This document shows positions 42,566 to 50,094 of a stretch of 64,000 nucleotides of DNA, in pieces; within the stretch, counting starts at the first letter, position 1, and the number at the start of each line of letters is the position of its first letter. The notes under the pieces were generated by a model, which made no database searches, was not told the origin of the DNA, and saw only the letters and a program-made list of their open reading frames with translations. The position numbers and the translations under genes are program-made. Source of the stretch: Amycolatopsis sp. WAC 01376 (lineage in GTDB: Bacteria; Actinomycetota; Actinomycetes; Mycobacteriales; Pseudonocardiaceae); NCBI RefSeq assembly GCF_003947415.1, contig NZ_QHKL01000007.1, positions 434,001-498,000 on the forward strand, given 5' to 3'.

Positions 42566-44544
42566 TCGTCCGCCTCCTCGACGAAGAACACGCGCCCGGC
42601 GAGGTCGACGCGGGCCCCGGGAGAGAGCAGTTCCACGGCCGACGGCCAGCGTTCCGGCGGCGTCAGCCCCAGTGCGCCTGCCAGACGATGGGCGAAGCGG
42701 GGCATCACCGGCGCGGCGCAACCGGCGAGCAACCGCGCGGCCGCCAGTTCGAGCGCGATCGCGGTACGGGCCTGATCGCTCCAGCCCGGCAGTCGGATGC
42801 CGGGTTCCTCTCGTCCGGCGAACGCGCGGGCGTCCTGAACCAGCGCGGTCAGGCCACGGGCGGCCTGGTTGAGGGAGAAGCCGTCCGGGCCGAGACTGCC
42901 GGTCAGTGCCCGGAGCCTGTTCTCCAGATCGGCGAGGAAGGCCGTGTGCTCGGGTGTCCAGGTACCGGTGTCCGGAGCGTGGCCGCCGTACCGCTCGTCG
43001 ACCCGGGCACCGAGGTCGCGCAGCCAGCTCTGCCACTGTCCGATGAGGACGGTGCTCCGCACGGCCTCGAACTTGCTCTGGCTGAAGCTGGTCCGCCGCC
43101 CTTCGGGACGGGTCGAGGCGAGGAAGTATCGCACTGCGTCGACGCTTTCAGCGGAGAGGATCTCCTTCCCCCAGATCGCATGACGCCTGCTGGTCGAGAA
43201 CTTGTCCTTCTCCAGCAAGTAGAACTCGTTGACGTGGTAGTCGATGTCGGGGCGCCACTCGGGAAACGCGAGCCGGTAGAGCGTGGGGTACAGCACCGCG
43301 TGGTAGAAGCTGTTGTCGAAGCCGAAGAAGTGGACGATCTTCCAGTCATGCCGTGGCTGATCCCACCGCCAGTTCTTCGCCGAACGGCGTCCCAGCGCTT
43401 CGATTCCGTACAGGAAACCGTAGGCCATCTCCGGCCAGGCCCAGATGACCTGCTCACCGATGTCCGGCGCGGCAGGTGACACACCCCAGCCGGTGGGATG
43501 GGTCAGGCTGACATCGAGCCTGGGGCGGGCGAAGAGGCGGTCGGCCAGTTCACGCAACCGTGCCGGAACCCGGCCGAGCGCGTGGTGGTCCGCGACCGTC
43601 GCTCGGAAGTCGTGCAGAGGCAGGGAATGCCGGACCATCTCCGCCCGTCGCGGCGGTTCCGGGGACAGTGCCGACCGTGGCTGCAGCAAATCGACGCACG
43701 CGTTGGGCTCACCGCACTCCTCGCACAGGTTCCCCCCGGTCGGCTGCCCGCAAGCGGGGCACGTGCCGCTGACGTCCCCTTCGTGCAGGTACTCACCGGT
43801 AGCACCGTCGAACAGCGCGGTTCCGGGCGTCGGGCGGACCTCGCCCGACGCCGTGAGCCGGGAGAAGAACTCGCGCAGCCCCTCCGCATACCGCGGCGCG
43901 GTACGCGGGACAGTGAACTGATCCGGTTCGATGTCCATCAGCGCCAGCGTCTCGCGGATCTCCGCGCTGAACCGCGCGGCGGTGGTGGCGGGTAGCTCGC
44001 CGGCTTCGCGAGCGTACGCCGCGACGTAGCTCTGGAAATCGTCGCTGCCGGTGAGATGCCATGCGTCCGCACCGTTCATCCGCTGGAACCGGACGTAGAC
44101 GTCGGCACCGAGGTACGGGCCGGAAAGATGCCCGAGGTGCAGGTCACCGTTGGGGGTGGGCGGAGTGGAGAACACCAGTAGCGGTCGCCGCCGAAGCCTC
44201 GTCGGTGATCCCGCCGCGAGGGACGCGCGTGCGAAATCCCGCCAGTACACGTCCGCGAAGACGAGGTCGGTTTCGCCGGTGTTCTCCACGATGTGCGTCT
44301 CGAAGGGCTCGAACAAGGCAACGGTCCCCGGCCCGATGGAATGGTTGACTCCGTTCACGACCAGCTCGCCAGAGCCTTCGAGCACGACGAACATCTCGAT
44401 CTCGTCGTGCTGGTGTGGGGCGGAGCTGGTGCCGGGGCGTACCCGTGCCCATCCGGCGCCGACGGCGCTCCAGTCGATCACACTCATGTCGATACCGAAC
44501 GCCGGATGCAGTTCGGCGTCGGAGTACTTGTCAAGAATCACCAC
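42562..44544 (-). CDS. Cupin-methionyl-tRNA-synthetase-like fusion (N-N bond forming)
   Basis: A 660-residue two-domain protein. Residues 1-110 are a cupin with metal ligands His44, His46, Glu50 and His84 (PHQHDEIEMF, FETHIVEN). Residues 118-660 are a class I aminoacyl-tRNA synthetase of the MetRS type: HLGH at 136-139 for HIGH, KFSTS at 448-452 for KMSKS, and a zinc knuckle with Cys262/265/274/277. This fusion is the hallmark of hydrazine synthetases such as Spb40, which join N6-hydroxylysine to glycine through an N-N bond (other family members use a different amino acid). GTG at 44544 overlaps the oxidase stop, with GAGGAG upstream. A housekeeping MetRS would lack the cupin. Confidence 0.92.
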   Translation of the reverse strand: MVILDKYSDAELHPAFGIDMSVIDWSAVGAGWARVRPGTSSAPHQHDEIEMFVVLEGSGELVVNGVNHSIGPGTVALFEPFETHIVENTGETDLVFADVYWRDFARASLAAGSPTRLRRRPLLVFSTPPTPNGDLHLGHLSGPYLGADVYVRFQRMNGADAWHLTGSDDFQSYVAAYAREAGELPATTAARFSAEIRETLALMDIEPDQFTVPRTAPRYAEGLREFFSRLTASGEVRPTPGTALFDGATGEYLHEGDVSGTCPACGQPTGGNLCEECGEPNACVDLLQPRSALSPEPPRRAEMVRHSLPLHDFRATVADHHALGRVPARLRELADRLFARPRLDVSLTHPTGWGVSPAAPDIGEQVIWAWPEMAYGFLYGIEALGRRSAKNWRWDQPRHDWKIVHFFGFDNSFYHAVLYPTLYRLAFPEWRPDIDYHVNEFYLLEKDKFSTSRRHAIWGKEILSAESVDAVRYFLASTRPEGRRTSFSQSKFEAVRSTVLIGQWQSWLRDLGARVDERYGGHAPDTGTWTPEHTAFLADLENRLRALTGSLGPDGFSLNQAARGLTALVQDARAFAGREEPGIRLPGWSDQARTAIALELAAARLLAGCAAPVMPRFAHRLAGALGLTPPERWPSAVELLSPGARVDLAGRVFFVEEADE

Positions 44545-45590
44545 AGGCTCCTCGAACCGACGGGGACTTCCAGAAGATCGGCGGTCTCTCGGGCGATAGC
44601 CGGGGCCAGTCGGTAGCCCGAGCCGTTCGCGGCGCCGGCGAACACCACGCGACCGGTGTCGTCAAGGGTGCGAATCTGCGGCTCGCCGTTGTCGCTGTAG
44701 GCGTCGCAGAACACCCTGCCCGACCTGAGGGCGGCTCCGGGCAGATAGCGGTTCAGCACGGTCTCCGCCTCGCGTCTGTGCCCGGCCGAGAGGCCCTCCG
44801 GCGGCGCGTCGGGATCGACATCCCATTCCGGGCAGGTATAGCTGAACAACCAGTGCGCCCGGCGGGGCAGCGGGAGCAGGAAGGCGTCCTCCCGGTCGAA
44901 CACCACGAGACTGTGCCGCCGGGAGACCGGCCGGTCCAGATGCAGGGCGACCACCCGTTTCACCCTGGCGCCCACCGTGGGTACGAGGGTTCGCCAAGCC
45001 GGGTCGCCGAGCCAGGGGCCCGGACAGAGCACGACTCGGCCCGCCGTCAGGGTGTCGCCGCTTGCCAGCCGCAGCGCGACATGGGTCGAGCAGGGTTCCA
45101 CGCCGGTGACTCGCACTCCTTCGCCGATGCCGACCTGTGGCCGCAGGGATCGGGCCAGGAGCTGGGCGAGGGCGGGTACATCGGTGTGGTGGCAACCCCG
45201 GCATCGCCACACTGTGGCGCCCGACGGAAGGGTCACTGACCGGCCCGGGACAGCGTCGACCCTGCCCAGTTCCGCCCCGGCGAGGTAACCGGCCGGAGGC
45301 GTGGCGCCGGAGGACACCACGTAGGCGTCGACCGAGCGGATGGGGGAACCCGGTAGCTCCACGCGGAGCCGCCGGTAGTAGTCCTGGCTGTATTCGGTCA
45401 TCGCCTGGACGCGCGGTGTCGCCCCGCGCGGGAAGTGCACACCGGCGGACCGCCGCGTGGCACCGGATCCGATGGCGTCGCGGTCGAGCACCACCACCGT
45501 GGAACTCGGCTGCCTCGTCACGATCTCCCTCGCGACGAGGCAGCCGACGATTCCGCCGCCCACCACCGCGACGTCGACGGTACCGTGCAT
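44538..45590 (-). CDS. FAD-dependent amino-acid oxidase (DAO family, Spb39-like)
   Basis: A 350-residue flavoprotein of the D-amino-acid oxidase/glycine oxidase fold. DVAVVGGGIVGCLVAREI is the FAD site, GSGATRRSAGVHFPRG the isoalloxazine region, and VFAGAANGSGYRLAPAIARETADLL the C-terminal FAD region. In s56-p1 and triacsin biosynthesis such an oxidase cleaves the N-N-linked lysine-glycine adduct to release hydrazinoacetic acid. ATG at 45590 comes two bases after the lysine hydroxylase stop, and the gene overlaps the cupin-MetRS gene, exactly the trio seen in those pathways. Confidence 0.88.
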   Translation of the reverse strand: MHGTVDVAVVGGGIVGCLVAREIVTRQPSSTVVVLDRDAIGSGATRRSAGVHFPRGATPRVQAMTEYSQDYYRRLRVELPGSPIRSVDAYVVSSGATPPAGYLAGAELGRVDAVPGRSVTLPSGATVWRCRGCHHTDVPALAQLLARSLRPQVGIGEGVRVTGVEPCSTHVALRLASGDTLTAGRVVLCPGPWLGDPAWRTLVPTVGARVKRVVALHLDRPVSRRHSLVVFDREDAFLLPLPRRAHWLFSYTCPEWDVDPDAPPEGLSAGHRREAETVLNRYLPGAALRSGRVFCDAYSDNGEPQIRTLDDTGRVVFAGAANGSGYRLAPAIARETADLLEVPVGSRSLW

Positions 45591-45592
45591 CG

Positions 45593-46933
45593 TCAGGTCC
45601 TCTCCTGGCCGTCGACCGGCCGCTGGGCGGACCACTCGAGGAACGACGGGAGCTGGTCATCGGAGTCGACCTCGCGCAACCGGTCGATGATGCGTCGGCA
45701 GCGCCACGCGAGCAGGCTCAGGTTCGGGTCGGCGAGCCCGCGCTGCTGCCGAGTCGCGTTCTGCACGAAGATGTTCCGGTCCCTCGGTCCGTCCCATCGG
45801 ACGGCGAAGCTGCGGTCGATGCGGTATTCCTCGTTCTCCCGTTCCAGCCGGCTTTCCAGCGGTGTCAGGAAGTCCATCCGGGAGGGCCGGTAGCCGGTCG
45901 CCCAGACCACGACGTCCGCCCGCACGCGTTCGAGCGTTCCGGCGTGGGCGTTGTGACGGCAGGTCAGCTCCCACTCGCCGGGCCTCCCGGCGACGTCGAC
46001 CACTTCCCGGTTCGGGTACAGCGACACCAGGCCCTCGTGTCCGTAGACGAACCGGTGCAGATAGAACTGCTGATACAGCTGGCGCAGGGTCGACATCGAG
46101 ATGCCGTCGCTGGAGAGGACCTGGCGGCGGTTGAACTCCGCCCGCGTCGCGGGGTCCAACCCGGCGAAGTAGTCCGAATGGCAAGGCATGTAGTAGTCGT
46201 TGGTGAACGGCGAGTCGTCCAGCGGGAGGTAGTTCGGCCGCCGCGACAGCCAGGTCACGTTGGCGACCGGGCGTTCGACGCGGCTGATCAGATCGAGTAC
46301 CGCTTCCGCCCCGGACTGCCCGCCGCCGACGACGGCGACCCGCTTGCCGCTGAGGTCACCCGCGGTGGTGAGGAAATCGCTGACGTGGAACTGGGTCTCG
46401 CCGAGTTTGCCGGTGGTGCAGGCGGGCAGCCACGGGCGCTGTCCGATACCGACGGCGATGTTCTCCGCCGTGAACGTCCGATGGTCGGTCCGTATCCGGA
46501 ACAGGCCGTCGAACTCGACCGACCGCACTCGTTCACCGAAAAGCAGGTTCTTGTTCCGCTTGCTCGCCCATTCCAGATAGTTGCGGTACTCCTGCCGTGG
46601 AATGGCGTCGAACTGAGCGTTGGCGAAGTGGTAGATGCGGCCCTGGTCGTGCAGGTACGCCAGGAACGAGAACTCGTTGGTCGGGTCGGCGAGGGTGACG
46701 AGATCCTTGAGGAGCGACACCTGCAGCGTGGCGCCGTGGAACAGTTGCCCCTCATGCCAGCCGAACTCAGGCTCGCGTTCGAGGAACAGATTCGAGATGT
46801 CGGGACGGCCGTGCAGCAGCGAGGCGAGGCTCAGATTGGCCGGGCCGATGCCGATCCCGACACACCGGTACCGGATCTGCTCCCGGTTTCGTCCGGTGGC
46901 CACCGCCAAACGGTTCGTCTCGGGTGCCGCCAC
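45593..46933 (-). CDS. Lysine N6-hydroxylase (FAD/NADPH N-monooxygenase, Spb38-like)
   Basis: A 446-residue N-hydroxylating monooxygenase of the IucD/SidA/PvdA family. CVGIGIGPANLSLASLL is the FAD site, VAVVGGGQSGAEAVLDLIS the NADPH site, DDSPFTNDYYMPCHSDYF and VVVWATGYRPSRM the substrate and C-terminal motifs. It would convert L-lysine to N6-hydroxylysine. No siderophore synthetase is nearby; instead it is the first gene of the operon with the oxidase and the cupin-MetRS fusion, so its product should feed N-N bond formation. GTG at 46933 is preferred, with GAAGGTGG upstream. Confidence 0.9.
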   Translation of the reverse strand: MAAPETNRLAVATGRNREQIRYRCVGIGIGPANLSLASLLHGRPDISNLFLEREPEFGWHEGQLFHGATLQVSLLKDLVTLADPTNEFSFLAYLHDQGRIYHFANAQFDAIPRQEYRNYLEWASKRNKNLLFGERVRSVEFDGLFRIRTDHRTFTAENIAVGIGQRPWLPACTTGKLGETQFHVSDFLTTAGDLSGKRVAVVGGGQSGAEAVLDLISRVERPVANVTWLSRRPNYLPLDDSPFTNDYYMPCHSDYFAGLDPATRAEFNRRQVLSSDGISMSTLRQLYQQFYLHRFVYGHEGLVSLYPNREVVDVAGRPGEWELTCRHNAHAGTLERVRADVVVWATGYRPSRMDFLTPLESRLERENEEYRIDRSFAVRWDGPRDRNIFVQNATRQQRGLADPNLSLLAWRCRRIIDRLREVDSDDQLPSFLEWSAQRPVDGQERT

Positions 46934-47062
46934 TGTTATCCACCTTCGGCGTGAATCGCTGTTGTCCACACAGGACCCGGCTCGGTCAGTGCTTTCAGTG
47001 TTCAGCAGCGCGAAAGCGGGCGGCAGATCCACATTGTGGTATGCCTGTTTTTCCGGAGGGGC

Positions 47063-47872
47063 TCAGCCGACGGGGATGGCGACGTCGCACACCTGGTCGT
47101 CCGGCTCGGCCGAGGCGAAGTCGGCGAAGTACACCTCGCGAGGGGCGCCGGTCATGTTCAGCTCCCGCTGGGAGATCCAGTGCGTGACGAGGTCGTAGGC
47201 GGACAGGATCTGCGGGAACTCCACCTGGGCGCGACGCAGGCGCAGGTACGCCTCGCGGTGCGCGGGCTCGGGACGGACGGCGAACTTGGCGGCGGGTGTC
47301 ACGTCGAGGGAGATCGGCACGCAGACCTCGACCGGCCCGTCACTGTCCTCGGAGACGTCGCCGTAGTAGACGGCGAACGGGTGGCCGGCGGGTCCGCCGA
47401 GAGCCGCGGCGGCCTTGTGCAGTCTGCCGAACGCGCCGCCGAGCCAGCAGGAGAGTGTGTCGACGGTCGTATGCCGCTGTTCGGTCAGGACCTGCTGTGG
47501 CAGCACGTCTCGTACGGCGACCGCGGTGGTGTCGGGTGTGTCCCCGCGCATCGTGCCGAGCAGGTGACTGACGAGTTCGCGACGGACGGACATGTCGCGT
47601 TCGATCGTCTGCCAGTACCGCGTGATCATCTCGGCAGCGTGCGGCGACGGTGCCGAGATGATCTCCGCGATGGTGGAGAGGGGGATGTCCAAGCGCCGCA
47701 GCGTGCCCACGAGCCTCGCGGTTTCCAACTGGCTTTCCTCGTACCACCGATAGCCGGTCTGCGCGTCGACATGCCTCGGTGTGAGCAGGCCGAGCCGGTC
47801 GTACAGGCGCAGCGCCTTCAGCGACAAGCGTGATCGGCGTGCGAACACGCCGATCTTCAGCAGGGCGTCCAC
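47063..47872 (-). CDS. MerR-family regulator with a GyrI-like ligand-binding domain
   Basis: About 269 residues. The N-terminal MerR winged helix is LLKIGVFARRSRLSLKALRLYDRLGLLTP, followed by YRWYEESQLETARLV and a dimerisation helix. The last 150 residues form a GyrI/BmrR-like domain (APREVYFADF, VCDVAIPVG). Such proteins switch promoters on when a drug-like compound binds. The start is uncertain: GTG at 47872 fits the HTH but has a weak ribosome site. It is the gene next upstream of the hydrazine operon on the same strand, and a free-standing paralogue of its ligand domain precedes it. Confidence 0.83.
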   Translation of the reverse strand: MDALLKIGVFARRSRLSLKALRLYDRLGLLTPRHVDAQTGYRWYEESQLETARLVGTLRRLDIPLSTIAEIISAPSPHAAEMITRYWQTIERDMSVRRELVSHLLGTMRGDTPDTTAVAVRDVLPQQVLTEQRHTTVDTLSCWLGGAFGRLHKAAAALGGPAGHPFAVYYGDVSEDSDGPVEVCVPISLDVTPAAKFAVRPEPAHREAYLRLRRAQVEFPQILSAYDLVTHWISQRELNMTGAPREVYFADFASAEPDDQVCDVAIPVG

Positions 47873-47909
47873 GCCATCGAGCGTAGTACAGGTGAGCGGA
47901 CGGACGCGG

Positions 47910-48377
47910 TCATCGAATGGGGAAGGCGATGTCACAGACGTCTTCGTCGTCGGCGGCGGCCATAAGATCGGTGAAGTACACCTCGCGGGGCGCGTCGGAG
48001 ATGGTATATCCCTGCTTCGCGACCCACTGTGCCACCGTGGCGAACGCGTTCGCGATCTCCGAGGGGTTGGTGAACTGGTGTTTCTTCAGCCGCAGATACG
48101 CCTCGCGGTGTGCCGGCTCGACCCGGGTCGCCAGGTCGCCTGCCTCATCCGGGGCGACGGGACCGCAGACCTCGACGGGGATCTCCGGCGTCTCGTCGGT
48201 GAACTGGCCGTGGTAGACGACGAACCAGTGCCCGGTCAGCCCGTTCATCGCCTGGGCGATGCCGAACTGCCGGTCCATCGCCTCGGTGAGCCACTCTTTC
48301 ACGTCGGGCGCCGCGACGGTCCGCTGCTCGGTGAGCACGAACTGCTCGGGTACGTCGCGCTCGAGAATCTCGGTCAT
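47910..48377 (-). CDS. Stand-alone GyrI-like small-molecule-binding protein
   Basis: A 155-residue protein made only of a GyrI-like domain. It is clearly paralogous to the C-terminal domain of the neighbouring MerR protein: both have PAHREAYLRL, APREVYF.D and a VCD.A.P ending. Free-standing GyrI-like proteins can bind drugs, and some hydrolyse reactive cyclopropane-type DNA-damaging agents, so a self-resistance role is reasonable here. ATG at 48377 has AGGGAGAGG upstream. It lies 37 bases before the MerR gene and is probably co-transcribed with it. Confidence 0.82.
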   Translation of the reverse strand: MTEILERDVPEQFVLTEQRTVAAPDVKEWLTEAMDRQFGIAQAMNGLTGHWFVVYHGQFTDETPEIPVEVCGPVAPDEAGDLATRVEPAHREAYLRLKKHQFTNPSEIANAFATVAQWVAKQGYTISDAPREVYFTDLMAAADDEDVCDIAFPIR

Positions 48378-48570
48378 GGGGGCCTCTCCCTGTCTGCGCG
48401 GACGCTGTTCGCCCGGTCAGGGGCGACACTGATGCCTGCCCCAAGGGCAGGGTCAAGAACGCGCGGCCGGTTCACCCGATGGTGACGCAGCGCTGCGCAC
48501 GGACGAAGGTGGTGGGCTCGACCTTTCGGCGGCACGCTGATCTGCGACGGCACCGGAGACGGGAGACCAG

Positions 48571-49122
48571 GTGGCCAGCGACGAGAGAGTGCCGGCGCGG
48601 CATCCCGCCGCATCGGCTGGAACCCCGCTGCGAGACGTGCTTGCCGAGTTCGCGACCAGTGTCACGGTGCTGACGGTCGCCGGTGAGCGACCGCACGGGA
48701 TGACCGCCAACTCGGTCACGTCGGTGTCCCTCGACCCGCCGCTGGTGTTGTGCTGCGTCGCCCGCACTGCGCGGATGCACGACGCGATCGCTTCGACCGG
48801 CAGGCTGGGCGTGTCGGTGCTCGGCCGAGGGCAGGAACAGCTGGCCAGGCACTTCGCCGACAAGCGTCGCCCTGAGGGTGCGGCTCAGTTCGACCGGGTC
48901 GACTGGCGCCCTGGCCCGTACACCGGGGCGCCGTTGTTGAGCGGCGCTCTGGCCTGGCTGGAATGCGAGGTGGCCGAGACCTACGAGGGTGGCGATCACT
49001 CGATCTTCCTCAGCCGTGTTCTCGACGCGAACCGCCGCGACCGGCGCCTGCCCGGTCTGGTGTTCTTCCGCAGCGCTTTCCACCGCGCCGTAGCGGATCA
49101 GGATGCTTTGACGCGACCGTAG
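48571..49122 (+). CDS. Flavin reductase (HpaC/SgcE6-like)
   Basis: A 183-residue flavin reductase-domain protein: FATSVTVLTVAGERPHGMTANSVTSVSLDPPLVLCCV is the FMN-binding core, and FFRSAFH lies at the end. It supplies reduced flavin to a two-component monooxygenase. In C-1027, SgcE6 of this family serves the hydroxylase SgcC. Here the acyl-CoA-dehydrogenase-fold hydroxylase at 12413-13594 is the obvious partner although 35 kb away. The start is GTG at 48571. Its 3' end overlaps the convergent gene by 25 bases. It is probably the right-hand edge of the cluster. Confidence 0.87.
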   Translation: MASDERVPARHPAASAGTPLRDVLAEFATSVTVLTVAGERPHGMTANSVTSVSLDPPLVLCCVARTARMHDAIASTGRLGVSVLGRGQEQLARHFADKRRPEGAAQFDRVDWRPGPYTGAPLLSGALAWLECEVAETYEGGDHSIFLSRVLDANRRDRRLPGLVFFRSAFHRAVADQDALTRP

Positions 49123-49571
49123 CGCAGTTCCAGTTCGCCGGTGGCGAGACCGTCCTGGACGTGGTGGAGGAGTGTGCCGAGACCCGAGTCGTCCAGGTCG
49201 TCGGCCTTCTTGAAGCGGACACAGTTCTGGCCGAGGCTGACCTTGCCGAGTTTGCCCGCGTAGTCCTCGACGAGGTATCGGTCGTTCCGCACGGCGGCGA
49301 CGTAAAGACTGAGGTAGTTCTTCTGCAGTGCCAGTCCGATGACCGGCCAATCGATGGGGTCGGAAGAGGACTTGACCTGATATTGGAACTTCCCGTAGCC
49401 GATCAGGCTCATTCCCATCCCGGGCTTTCCCGCGCCGGTGCCGCCGAAGAACTCCCGTTTCAGCTCCGGCGCCGCGTCCCGGACGATGCGGTCAACCGCC
49501 CGAAGGTCTGCTTCCCTGGCGGGATCCGCGGCGAAATATTCGTTGAGATTGGACGCTGCCACTGTGAACAT
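49098..49571 (-). CDS. DUF1801-like hypothetical protein
   Basis: About 157 residues with the small YdhG/DUF1801-type layout: LRAVDRIVRDAAPELKREFF, MSLIGYGKFQYQVKSSSDPIDWPVIGLALQKNYLSLYV and LGKVSLGQNCVRFKKADDLD. These are small cytosolic proteins of unknown, possibly iron- or ligand-binding, function. ATG at 49571 is chosen; a TTG three codons upstream is possible, and no good ribosome site is seen. It overlaps the flavin reductase tail to tail. Confidence 0.7.
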   Translation of the reverse strand: MFTVAASNLNEYFAADPAREADLRAVDRIVRDAAPELKREFFGGTGAGKPGMGMSLIGYGKFQYQVKSSSDPIDWPVIGLALQKNYLSLYVAAVRNDRYLVEDYAGKLGKVSLGQNCVRFKKADDLDDSGLGTLLHHVQDGLATGELELRYGRVKAS

Positions 49572-50094
49572 GGCGGCCAAGCGTACTCGCGATATCGACC
49601 GGCCGAGTGAGGAATCACGCGCAAGTACATCTTTGGAGGAATATCGCGGTTCGCCCGGCCCGGCCGTGAACCAGAAGGATTTGCGGATTTCGCATCATCG
49701 ACGGTCGAGTCTTGCGATCGCGGTACCACTTCGGCCGGTCGAATACTGAAGACCGCGCCGGCGCGCAGCATTTCCAGGCTGCCGGTCAGCGACTTCAAGA
49801 ACGGCTTGGCGAACGGTCGCGATGGTCTCGCTCAGGCCGTCCCTGAAGGAAGTCAGCCGCGTCACGACCGACGGGAGTTTTGCCCGCTCGGCGGCCAGTT
49901 CCGCGCCGATACCGTTACCGCCGTTACGCCTGAATGCGAACTGGATGCCGACGGCGGGCGGACTCGTACTGTCCGGCAGCGTGCGAAAGTGCGGCCCAGG
50001 GCGGCTCAGTGTCCTATCTCTGGGCCGCTCCCGGACCGCTTCAGGACCAGTCGCATCCGGTCCCTAACCGGTATTGACCAGTTTTCCGAACTGA
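49572..50094. other. 523-base non-coding stretch between the cluster and flanking chromosome
   Basis: Six-frame reading gives only short, low-quality frames with no recognisable protein. It contains the upstream region of the DUF1801-like gene and the 3' side of the leftward aminomutase gene. I see no clear hairpin, repeat or operator in it. Confidence 0.55.

Noticed and set aside
42562..44544. Housekeeping methionyl-tRNA synthetase
   Set aside because: The N-terminal cupin, the variant KFSTS motif and the operon with a lysine hydroxylase and an amino-acid oxidase all point to the N-N bond family.
45593..46933. Siderophore lysine/ornithine hydroxylase
   Set aside because: The enzyme family is right, but no siderophore synthetase or iron transporter is near, while the hydrazine partners are adjacent.
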